A DNA stretch of 13,007 nucleotides. It comes from JAAAOZ01 sp964496595 (GTDB lineage Bacteria > Chloroflexota > Anaerolineae > B4-G1 > SLSP01). The notes below the pieces were generated by a model. The model saw nothing but the letters and a program-made list of their open reading frames with translations. It had not been told where the DNA came from and searched no databases. A program made the translations under genes and the position numbers. The stretch spans positions 1 to 13,007 of the forward strand of contig CAZCAI010000136.1 of the NCBI GenBank assembly GCA_964496595.1, read 5' to 3'. Position 1 is the first letter of the stretch. The number at the start of each line of letters is the position of its first letter. Positions 1-7,004 of this stretch are shown here, one piece after another.

Positions 1-10
1 TCTCAGGACT

Positions 11-325
11 TCAGTCCGGGATACAACATTTCACCCAAAAACCAATAAGAGCCTTCATCCATATGGTTATCCTAGCCAATGTTTTGTTATTGGGGCCGGT
101 CAGATTTCCTCTGATCTCATACATTTGTCCATATCTCGTTTGATCCGTTGGGACAGCATCAAGCGTCAAGATTTGTCGGCGCAAATCGTTCTCTAAAACC
201 TTCCAGTTGTTAATTGTATATCCGGCGCGAGACAGCCAGTTAGATTTGTCACCGTGTTTCCTTTGTACTAACAGATAGTGAGTTAGTTTTTCTTGGGCGA
301 TTAGGGAATCTACTGGTAGTTTCAT
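11..325 (-). CDS. DUF6883-family small protein
   Basis: About 104 residues if started at the internal ATG at 325, whose N-terminus MKLP fits how members of this family usually begin. The reading frame is open further upstream to an ATG at 355 and a TTG at 358; neither has a clear ribosome binding site. I place it in the DUF6883 family from memory of its pattern: a KLTHYLL-like start, GDKS, a GYT..NW..L helix, then YGQMYEIRG and LTGPN followed by a beta strand (ITIW) and a short tail ending IPD. The molecular role is unknown. Members are often seen beside small DUF4926-type proteins in what look like toxin-antitoxin arrangements, but no such partner is visible here and it could lie beyond the left edge. 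It follows the large kinase gene on the same strand with a 40-base gap, so read-through is possible. It is clearly more AT-rich (near 43% G+C) than the kinase gene, which suggests separate acquisition. Confidence 0.6.
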   Translation of the reverse strand: MKLPVDSLIAQEKLTHYLLVQRKHGDKSNWLSRAGYTINNWKVLENDLRRQILTLDAVPTDQTRYGQMYEIRGNLTGPNNKTLARITIWMKALIGFWVKCCIPD

Positions 326-365
326 AGATCTATGTTTATTTCTTCGCTCCAACATCAAATTAGAT

Positions 366-3300
366 TCACGTCAACGGCAGCGTGACGTGGAATTGGCTGC
401 CGGGGCAGATGTCCTCGTCGCAGCCCGCGCTTTCGACCCAAATCTCGCCGCCGTGGGCCTGCACGATGCCCCGCACGATGGCCAATCCCAGGCCCGGCCC
501 GCCGCCCTTGAATTTTGTCCGCCCGGAGGAGTGGAAGTCCAACTCGCCGGGATGATAGAATTTCTCGAAGATCAACTCTTGATCCTCCGGCGCGATCCCG
601 ATGCCGGTATCGCTGAAGGTGATCATAATTTCCGGGCGGTCATCCCGCTGGCGCACCTCGCCGGAGATTGTAATTTGTCCGCCATCCGGCGTGTATTTGA
701 TGGCGTTGATGATCAGGTGGTGGAAGACCTTCGCGAGCAGATCGGGATCGGCCTCGAACTCCGGCAGGGTGTCCAGGCCCGATGTTGTTAGGTTTAGATT
801 GCGCCCGGCCAGGGTGGGGAGGAACCCGTCTACCACGCGCTGCGCAATCTCTGAGATGGCGACGGGGGCTTTGACCATCTGTAACGTTTGGCTATCGATT
901 TTGGCGATGTCTAACATGCTGTTGACGATATCGTGCAGGCGTTCGGCGCCCTCGACGATGCCCTCGGTGATACGTTGGAATTGGGCGTCGCCTTCCGCGA
1001 TGAACTTATTGCGCATCATCTGCCCGTAGCCCTTGACCACGGTCAGCGGCGTGCGCAATTCGTGCGCGGCGACGTTGATGAAATTGCTCTTGGTCTTATC
1101 CAAGCGCTCCAGGTTATGATAGGCGCGATTTAGTTCCTCGGTGCGCTCGCGCACGCGCTGCTCCAACGTCTCGTTCAATTGGGTGATCTCGGCGTAGAGG
1201 CGCGCGTTCTCCAGCGCGCTGCTCGCCTGTGCGGCAAAGGCCTGCACCCACGTCGCATCGTCCTCGCTGAAGCTGCCCGCTTCCCGGCGCGTCAGGGAGA
1301 TCATGCCGATGGGGTTATCTTTGGCGATCAGTAAGACGCCCAACCAGGCGCTGTTGAGGGGGAGCCAGGGGACTTGTTGCCAGCCGGGTTCCTGGGTCAC
1401 GTCGTTGATGATGCTGGGGGTGCGGGTCGCGCTCAGTTGTTGGTAGACGTCGCCCGCGCGGATGGGCATCTTTATCTCCTGCACTTGCTTTGCATCCGGG
1501 AAATTGTAATGCGCCACCGCCTCGAGTGTCTCCGCATCTTGTTGCAGGAAGACCGCGCCCCGCTCATACGGCACCAGGTCGTGGAGCAGCTTCAGGATGA
1601 GGTGCGGGACTTCGCTTAGATCCAGGCTGCTGGATAGCGCGCGTCCGGCCTCCTCCAGCGACTCGGTCAATTGCCGGCGGCGCTGTTCGGCCTCGTAGAG
1701 GCGCGCGTTGCGAATGGCTACGGCAATCTGGTCGGCCAAGCTCTGGAGGACGAGGCGATCCTCTTCGATGAAGGCCGCGACCCGATCGCTGGCGATATCC
1801 AGGGCGCCGACCAACTCATCGCCGATGATCAACGGCAGGGCGATCTCTGAGGCGATGTCCGGCAAGCTCTCAAAGGCGAGGTAATCGACGACGTCCTGGA
1901 CATGCTCTTCCAGCCGGTATTGTCCATGGCGGCAGACCCAGGCGATGACGCTCGGCGCGTTCAGCGGGATGGCCAGCCCGTGTTGCTCGGGGCGTTGCGC
2001 CTCCCCAGAGATGCCGGCGCGCAGCACCGCTTGCTCTTGGGATTCATCTAGCAGCCACACGCCGACGAAGTAGTAGCCGAATTGCTCGCGGATCAGAGAG
2101 ACGATCTCGGAGAGCAGCGTGTCCAGCCCTAAAATGGAGGTCAATTGGCGGCTTACCTGGCTGCTGGCCTCGAGTTGCACGGCGCGCTGTGAGAGCGCGG
2201 TGTTCGCCTCTCGCAGCTCAGCCGTCCGCTCATTGACGCGAGCCTCCAGGGTATGCGTCCATTCCGTCAGCTTTTGATTGGCCGTGACGAGTTTCTCGTA
2301 GAGGTGCGCGTTCTCGATAGCCGTGGCGGCCTGATTGGCGAAGATCATCATCAGATCCAAGTCGGTCTGGGAGAAGCGCCCGCTGACGGAGCGGTTATCC
2401 GCGTAGATCATCCCGATCAGGTTGGCGTCGGCGACCAGCGGCACGCAGAAGACCGAGCGCAGATTTAGCTCCAGCACGCTGCTTTGCGATTTGAAGCGTT
2501 CATCGGCCAAGGCGTCCTGCAACAATACCGGTTTCTGTGATTCCATCACCGTGCCCAGCACGGTGTAGCTGATCTCGGCGGCGCCCTGGGCCAGGATGTC
2601 GGGGTCCATACCGATGGCGACTCTGAAATCGAATTGGCGATCCTCATCTAACAGCACCAGGAAGCCCTGCTCCGCGCCGCTCAACTCGATGACCTGTTCC
2701 ATCACAAAGTTGAGGAGCGACTCGGGATTGTGGGTTTCGTTCATCCGCACGCCGATGTCCAAAATCCGCTCCAAGCGGTCTTGTAAGCGCGAGGCGGCCT
2801 CGGCCTCCGATGCCGGCGCCAAGGCCGTCAGCGCCTCATCCAAGACCTGGCCGTCGTGGCGTTTGGCAAGTTGGCGCGTCCACTCGGTGACGATGTTTTG
2901 GTTGATTTCGACCTTGTTGAGGTAGTTGCGTCGCAGCCCCTCGTCGCTGAGGCTGGCGATGCTCTTCATCATCACGGCGCGGGCATTTTGCAGCGCGTCC
3001 CATGCTTCTTCAGAAGCTTGAGAAGCCTGGGTGTGGTCGGCGTCCTCGGCGGCCCGCAAGACCTGGTAACGCAGCCACCAGACCTCTTGCAGTGGATATT
3101 CCCCTGCGCCGGCGGCCTCTAACATCTTTGTGGCCTTCCGTGTGTAGACGTCCGCGGCCTCCTCATCGCCCAGCGCCAGGCAGGTTGCGCCCAACCACGC
3201 CCCCGTGGAGGCGTAATAGGCGCGCAGGTTTAACTCGTGCTGCATATCGTAGGCCAATTTGATCCACTTGTAAGCTTCTTCCGGCTTACCGTCGGCCAAT

Positions 3301-6300
3301 AAGACCCGCCCCATCTGGAAGGCGTAGATCGATTCCGTGGTGCGATCCCCAATATCCTGCGCCAAGGCCTGGCCTTCTGCGAAGACCTCCTGCGCTTCGT
3401 CATAGGCTTCTAAGGCCAGATAGACGCGCCCTAGCGTCTCCAGGAGAAAGACCAGGCGCGACCGCCCGTGCATCTCGCGCTGGATGCGCACGGCTCGCTC
3501 GCTCATCTCGCGCCCGCGATTATACAGCCCCAGCGCCCAGTAGGTGATGGCTAAGTTGTTGTAGGTGCGGGTCTGGCGGTCTCGGTCGCCGATGGCGCGG
3601 GCGATGGCCAGCGATTGCTCGTGGTAATCCCGCTGCTGGGCATAATCCTCAGATTGGATCGCCAGTTCGTTCAGGGCGTCGGCCTCGCCAGGCTGATCGC
3701 CGATCTGGCGGTAGAGTTCCAGGGAGGTGGCGGAGTAATGTCGCGCTGCCTCAAAATTACCCAACAAGCGGCTGATGGAGCCTAAGTGCCAGAGGTTGTG
3801 CGCTTCCCCGTGCACATCTTCCAACTCGCGGCAGATCTCCAACGCCGCTTCGTGGCACTCGAACGCCGCGTTCATATCGCCCACGGCGTAATGCGCGCCG
3901 CCCATCTCGTCCAGGCTGTTGGCCTCCAAGCGTCGATCCCCCAGCTCTTGGGAGAGTCTCAGCGCTTCCTCCGCCGTCTCCAGCGCGTAGGCATAGTTCC
4001 CCAGCTTGATTGTGACCTCGGCCTGATGGAGGGCGACCTGGATTTGGCGCTTTACGTCATCCATCTCGGCGGCCAATTCCGCCATCCGATTGAGATCGGC
4101 AAGTTGGGTGTGAAGCTTGCCCAGGAGCTTGTAGGCTTCCGCGCGGCCCGCTAAAATTTCGTAGATCACGTCGGGCGGGCGCGTCACCTGCCCCGAATCG
4201 ATGAAGCCGAGCGCGCGGGTGTAGTGCTGCACGGCGGAATCGTTAGCGTAGATCTGGCGAGCCTTATCGCCCGCGATCCGCGCGTAACGCTGCGCCCAGT
4301 TGTATTTCCCGGCCTGCTCGAAGTGCCACGCCATCAACTCGATGACCTCGGCCTTGGGATAGCGCTCGCGGAGGGCGTCGCCGATCTGCGCGTGGCGGCG
4401 CGCGCGCTCCTCTGGATCCAACGTGTGATAGATGGCCGCGCGCATCTGATCGTTGCTGAAGCGGTAACTCCGCTGCTGCTCGCGCTCGATGGCGACGAGG
4501 ACGTAGTGCTGCCCGGCCTGCTCGATCCGCAGGGCAAATTCCTCCTGGGAGAGCGCGACGACATCTGCCAGAAGATTGACGTCCACCCAGCGGCCCATCA
4601 CCGAGGCCCATTGGAGCAACTCCAAGGTGGGCGCGTCTAAGCTCTCCAGGCGGCGGCGCGCCGCCGCTTGGATGTCCGTGGCCGTGCGATCCAGGCTTTC
4701 TTCTTCGATATGCCACGCCTCGCCATCGAACCAGAGCTGTTCGCCTTCGACCATGCTGTGGAGGAGGTTTTCGATAAAGACCGGATTGCCGCCCGACTCA
4801 TTGATCAGCCAGGGGAGCAGGGCGGGCGGCAGAGCGGCGGGCGCCTGGTGCCCCAAACGGAGCATCGAGTGCACCAATGTCTCGATGGCGTCATCCTCCA
4901 GCAGGCCCAGGCGCAGCAACTCGGGGGCCGCGGCGGTGATCTCCTCGGGCGCTTGGGCTTCCGCCACGAGCGCGGCGAGCGGGTGGGCGGCGGGGAGTTC
5001 GTCATCGCGATAGAGGCCGATCACCAGTAGACGGCCCGCTTGGGTTTGCTCGCCCACCGTCCGCAGCAACGTGACCGTCTCCGCATCCGCATAATGGAGA
5101 TCCTCCAGGACGATCATCAACGGCTGTTGGGTGGCCCGCAGGAAGTTGGCGGCGGCGCTCAGTAGATGACGGTGCTCCTCCGGCCCGAAGTCGGTGGCGG
5201 TGATGTCGTTCAGCGCCTCCGAAAGCTCCGGCATCAGGCGCACCAGCGTTTGATCGTACATTCGCAGAGTCTCCGGCTGTGCGCTCTTGTAGTGCGCGAT
5301 CACCTGCCGGAAGATGGCGATCCAGGGGCGGTAGGGGATGCGCGCGTGTTCGTGGCAGAGGCCCTCGCAGACGAGCACGCCCTGCATCTGCGCGCGCCGT
5401 CGCACCTCGTGCACGAGCCGGCTCTTGCCGATGCCCTCCGGCCCGGCGATGAAGACCAATTGCCCCTGGCCGTGCTGTGTGCGGACCAGGAGTCCCTGGA
5501 GGCGCGCCAGCTCGGACGCGCGCCCGACGAAGGCGCCGCTGTGGATGTAGCCTTGCAGCGTCTCGCGGGTTTCTATCGCGTAGGTGCGCTCGCTCATCGC
5601 GTTTACCTCGCGGATGATGGCGTTGGCGCTGTCGGGGCGGTCATCGGGGTCTTTGGCCATCAGCTTGTGGATGAGGTCGCACAGGGGCGCGGGCAGCGTC
5701 TCGGCTATCTCCGACGGCAGTGTGATGGGCGTCGGCTCCTGGATCTGGAGGATCAAGGCGCTGCTGTCCTCATCAAAGGGCAACTGGCCGGTGATGATCT
5801 CGTAGAGCGAGATGCCCAAGGAGTAGAGATCCGCGCGATGATCGACCGCCTCGCCTCGGATCAGTTCCGGCGCGATGTAGGCCGGTGTGCCGCGCGCGCG
5901 GCGTCCGCTGCTGTGCTGGAGCCGCCCGATGAGGCCGAAGTCCATCAATTTCACCTGCCCGTTGGGCGTGATGCGCACGTTGCTCGGCTTGAGATCGTAG
6001 TGGATGAAGCCGTGAGAATGGATGTATTGCAGCGCCCGGCAGATCTGCACCAGCACATCGTACAGCCACGTAAAATCTTGGGGTGTGGTCTGGGCGTGAC
6101 GCCGGGCCAGTGTGGGCCAATCCTCCCCGGCGATATATCCCATCGTGAAGAAATAATGCTGTTCTTCCTGCTGCTCTTTGATGAGACCGCTGAATTCGTA
6201 GACTTGCACGAGGTTGGGGTGTCGCAATTGGGCCAAGGCCTCGAACTCCGCCTTGAATTGGGCCACGGCGCGCTCATTCAGCAGATCCGCCCGGATCAAC

Positions 6301-6416
6301 TTGAGGGCTAAGACCTGATTGTTATTCAGGGTGTCCTCCACCAGATAGACGGTTCCCATCCCGCCTGCGCCCAGTTTTTGGAGGATTGCATAGCGATTTT
6401 GGATCAGCTCTGTCAT
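366..6416 (-). CDS. Hybrid Ser/Thr protein kinase-AAA-TPR-GAF3-histidine kinase
   Basis: A 2016-residue protein. The start at 6416 is chosen because GGAG lies six bases upstream and the kinase fold begins at once; 24 upstream in-frame residues are probably not translated. Domains: Ser/Thr kinase about 8-270, with glycine loop GAGGMG (16-21), Lys39, catalytic loop HYDLKPSN (Asp141), DFG (Asp159) and a GTPAYIAPE activation segment. AAA_16/NACHT-like ATPase about 295-690, with Walker A GPEGIGKS (325-332) and Walker B LMIVLED (to Asp439). Eight or nine TPRs of about 40 residues, roughly 787-1139. Three GAF domains, near 1210-1375, 1414-1573 and 1583-1740, linked by coiled coils. HisKA with H-box HELRTPL (His1785). 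HATPase with Asn1904, DTGIG (Asp1936) and a GPGLGLAI box. No membrane segment and no receiver domain are seen, so it should be cytosolic and needs an external response regulator. The layout matches the HstK-like dual kinases known from cyanobacteria and other filamentous bacteria. The catalytic loop has HYD in place of HRD, a non-RD kinase feature. The frame is intact throughout. The GAF ligands and the substrates are unknown. Confidence 0.93.
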   Translation of the reverse strand: MTELIQNRYAILQKLGAGGMGTVYLVEDTLNNNQVLALKLIRADLLNERAVAQFKAEFEALAQLRHPNLVQVYEFSGLIKEQQEEQHYFFTMGYIAGEDWPTLARRHAQTTPQDFTWLYDVLVQICRALQYIHSHGFIHYDLKPSNVRITPNGQVKLMDFGLIGRLQHSSGRRARGTPAYIAPELIRGEAVDHRADLYSLGISLYEIITGQLPFDEDSSALILQIQEPTPITLPSEIAETLPAPLCDLIHKLMAKDPDDRPDSANAIIREVNAMSERTYAIETRETLQGYIHSGAFVGRASELARLQGLLVRTQHGQGQLVFIAGPEGIGKSRLVHEVRRRAQMQGVLVCEGLCHEHARIPYRPWIAIFRQVIAHYKSAQPETLRMYDQTLVRLMPELSEALNDITATDFGPEEHRHLLSAAANFLRATQQPLMIVLEDLHYADAETVTLLRTVGEQTQAGRLLVIGLYRDDELPAAHPLAALVAEAQAPEEITAAAPELLRLGLLEDDAIETLVHSMLRLGHQAPAALPPALLPWLINESGGNPVFIENLLHSMVEGEQLWFDGEAWHIEEESLDRTATDIQAAARRRLESLDAPTLELLQWASVMGRWVDVNLLADVVALSQEEFALRIEQAGQHYVLVAIEREQQRSYRFSNDQMRAAIYHTLDPEERARRHAQIGDALRERYPKAEVIELMAWHFEQAGKYNWAQRYARIAGDKARQIYANDSAVQHYTRALGFIDSGQVTRPPDVIYEILAGRAEAYKLLGKLHTQLADLNRMAELAAEMDDVKRQIQVALHQAEVTIKLGNYAYALETAEEALRLSQELGDRRLEANSLDEMGGAHYAVGDMNAAFECHEAALEICRELEDVHGEAHNLWHLGSISRLLGNFEAARHYSATSLELYRQIGDQPGEADALNELAIQSEDYAQQRDYHEQSLAIARAIGDRDRQTRTYNNLAITYWALGLYNRGREMSERAVRIQREMHGRSRLVFLLETLGRVYLALEAYDEAQEVFAEGQALAQDIGDRTTESIYAFQMGRVLLADGKPEEAYKWIKLAYDMQHELNLRAYYASTGAWLGATCLALGDEEAADVYTRKATKMLEAAGAGEYPLQEVWWLRYQVLRAAEDADHTQASQASEEAWDALQNARAVMMKSIASLSDEGLRRNYLNKVEINQNIVTEWTRQLAKRHDGQVLDEALTALAPASEAEAASRLQDRLERILDIGVRMNETHNPESLLNFVMEQVIELSGAEQGFLVLLDEDRQFDFRVAIGMDPDILAQGAAEISYTVLGTVMESQKPVLLQDALADERFKSQSSVLELNLRSVFCVPLVADANLIGMIYADNRSVSGRFSQTDLDLMMIFANQAATAIENAHLYEKLVTANQKLTEWTHTLEARVNERTAELREANTALSQRAVQLEASSQVSRQLTSILGLDTLLSEIVSLIREQFGYYFVGVWLLDESQEQAVLRAGISGEAQRPEQHGLAIPLNAPSVIAWVCRHGQYRLEEHVQDVVDYLAFESLPDIASEIALPLIIGDELVGALDIASDRVAAFIEEDRLVLQSLADQIAVAIRNARLYEAEQRRRQLTESLEEAGRALSSSLDLSEVPHLILKLLHDLVPYERGAVFLQQDAETLEAVAHYNFPDAKQVQEIKMPIRAGDVYQQLSATRTPSIINDVTQEPGWQQVPWLPLNSAWLGVLLIAKDNPIGMISLTRREAGSFSEDDATWVQAFAAQASSALENARLYAEITQLNETLEQRVRERTEELNRAYHNLERLDKTKSNFINVAAHELRTPLTVVKGYGQMMRNKFIAEGDAQFQRITEGIVEGAERLHDIVNSMLDIAKIDSQTLQMVKAPVAISEIAQRVVDGFLPTLAGRNLNLTTSGLDTLPEFEADPDLLAKVFHHLIINAIKYTPDGGQITISGEVRQRDDRPEIMITFSDTGIGIAPEDQELIFEKFYHPGELDFHSSGRTKFKGGGPGLGLAIVRGIVQAHGGEIWVESAGCDEDICPGSQFHVTLPLT

Positions 6417-6422
6417 AGTTAT

Positions 6423-6426
6423 CTCC
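6423..6426 (-). promoter_or_regulatory. Ribosome binding site of the hybrid kinase
   Basis: GGAG on the minus strand with a six-base spacer to the ATG at 6416. It decides between this start and the longer open frame that reaches 6488; that upstream stretch has no start with a ribosome binding site. Confidence 0.75.
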
Positions 6427-6478
6427 GACCTTATGAAAAGGAACGGCGTCCTCCCGCCAGAGATCGCCAATAAGGGTA

Positions 6479-6526
6479 ATTCTACCACATCTTTATTACG
6501 TCTCTATTACATTTTTATTACATTAG
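6479..6526 (-). promoter_or_regulatory. 11-bp direct-repeat operator with -10 box, PhoB/OmpR-like
   Basis: Read on the minus strand, four units follow each other at exactly 11-bp intervals: TGTAATA (6522-6516), TGTAATA (6511-6505), CGTAATA (6500-6494) and the weaker TGTGGTA (6489-6483). They are separated by 4-base A/G-rich spacers (AAAA, GAGA, AAGA). TAGAAT at 6484-6479 is a five-of-six match to a -10 box, and no -35 hexamer stands at the right distance from it. In the PhoB-box register (NTGTAAT), ten bases separate the third repeat from the -10 box. That is the layout of PhoB-activated promoters in Escherichia coli, where 11-bp direct repeats replace the -35 element. The site lies 63-110 bases upstream of the kinase start codon. 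The repeat geometry is read directly; the identity of the regulator is inference. Confidence 0.55.
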
Positions 6527-6623
6527 TGCGCTTCGTATGCGCCTGGTCCTTTTGACGTCGCGGTTTCCTCTCTTCTGGACTTAATCATATAGGCGTTTTG
6601 CAATTATCGCAACTTGGGGGGGT

Positions 6624-6714
6624 GAAAGTCGAAAGTTGGGGGTCAAAAGTCGAAAATCGAAAGTCGAAAGTCAAAAATCAAAAGTTGGGGGTCAGGAGTG
6701 AAAGTTTGGGGTGT
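6624..6714 (+). repeat. Purine-rich heptanucleotide tandem repeat array
   Basis: Eleven consecutive 7-bp units in unbroken phase from 6624 to 6700, then two or more decayed ones. The units are variants of RAAARTY, such as GAAAGTC, AAAAGTC, GAAAATC and AAAAATC. The variant pair (G/A)AAAGTT-GGGGGTC occurs twice, at 6631-6644 and 6680-6693, so a block of seven units was probably duplicated as a whole. Degenerate heptamer arrays of this kind resemble the short tandemly repeated repetitive (STRR) sequences described in cyanobacteria. No function is evident. Confidence 0.85.
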
Positions 6715-6829
6715 AAGGTGGACTTGGGGGTAAAGTTTCCGATGTCGCTAAAAAATAATCAATTATCGTGTAAAATGAATGAGAAGGGGGAGGTTCTTGG
6801 AAGGCGGCTTTTACATTTAGGAAGTCTTT

Positions 6830-6840
6830 CCGGTAACCGG
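6830..6840. repeat. Short dyad CCGGT-A-ACCGG
   Basis: A perfect 11-bp dyad with five-base arms, overlapping the palindrome AACCGGTT at 6835-6842 and flanked by GGAA and TTCC. It is the only GC-rich symmetric element in an otherwise AT-rich stretch about 165 bases upstream of the lipoprotein gene. It could be an operator for a dimeric regulator or simply chance. Confidence 0.35.
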
Positions 6841-6856
6841 TTCCGTAATTTGGAAA

Positions 6857-6958
6857 TTTAGAATTGCGAATTTCGAATAATGCTTTGAGTAAAGGTTCAA
6901 AATTCTAAATTCGCAATTCGCAATTCGCAATTCGCAATTCTCTAATTTCTAATTTGAG
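6857..6958 (+). repeat. AT-rich heptanucleotide array with inverted copy
   Basis: At 6910-6937 there are four perfect copies of TTCGCAA. They are preceded in phase by TTCAAAA (6896) and TTCTAAA (6903) and followed by decayed units that include TCTAATT twice (6941-6954). Upstream, at 6857-6877, stand three heptamers of the opposite polarity: TTTAGAA, TTGCGAA and TTTCGAA. Their reverse complements are units of the same type as the downstream array. The two halves can therefore pair into a hairpin with a loop of roughly 20-30 bases. The array ends about 50 bases before the lipoprotein start codon, so the structure may lie in its leader or promoter. Confidence 0.85.
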
Positions 6959-6991
6959 GTGGTATCACGTGGGAAAAAGAAAAAGAAGAGG

Positions 6992-6998
6992 AAAGGAG
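6992..6998 (+). promoter_or_regulatory. Ribosome binding site of the PhnD-like lipoprotein
   Basis: AAAGGAG with a six-base spacer to the ATG at 7005, a near-ideal site. It decides against the longer open frame that begins at 6954 and would place a basic, non-signal-like extension before the signal peptide. Confidence 0.85.
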
Positions 6999-7004
6999 AG
7001 TCGA

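Larger units (their letters stand above)
6417..7004. other. Divergent intergenic region between the two signalling loci
   Basis: This 588-bp segment separates the leftward hybrid kinase from the rightward lipoprotein-kinase cluster and contains no convincing gene. From left to right it holds the kinase leader, the 11-bp repeats and -10 box, a GACGTC palindrome (6554-6559), a purine-rich heptamer array (6624 to about 6714), an AT-rich stretch, a dyad at 6830-6840, and an AT-rich heptamer array that runs to the leader of the lipoprotein gene. I found no pair of -35 and -10 hexamers on the plus strand good enough to call a promoter for the rightward genes, though one must exist here or be of another sigma class. 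Confidence 0.7.

Noticed and set aside
5166..6311. A 381-codon open frame on the plus strand opposite the kinase and ATPase domains.
   Set aside because: It is the antisense shadow of a GC-rich gene with clear kinase motifs. Its translation shows no domain logic and it has no good ribosome binding site.
6598..6861. An 87-codon open frame on the plus strand in the intergenic region.
   Set aside because: It is made mostly of the heptamer repeats (repeating Lys/Val/Glu/Ser pattern), has no ribosome binding site, and its first half is explained by the array.
6624..6958. Possible CRISPR array.
   Set aside because: The repeats are contiguous 7-mers without unique spacers of constant length, and no cas-like gene is in the window.
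6954..7004. N-terminal extension of the lipoprotein from an upstream start at 6954.
   Set aside because: It would put a long basic stretch before the signal peptide. The ATG at 7005 has a near-perfect ribosome binding site and gives a normal lipoprotein signal.
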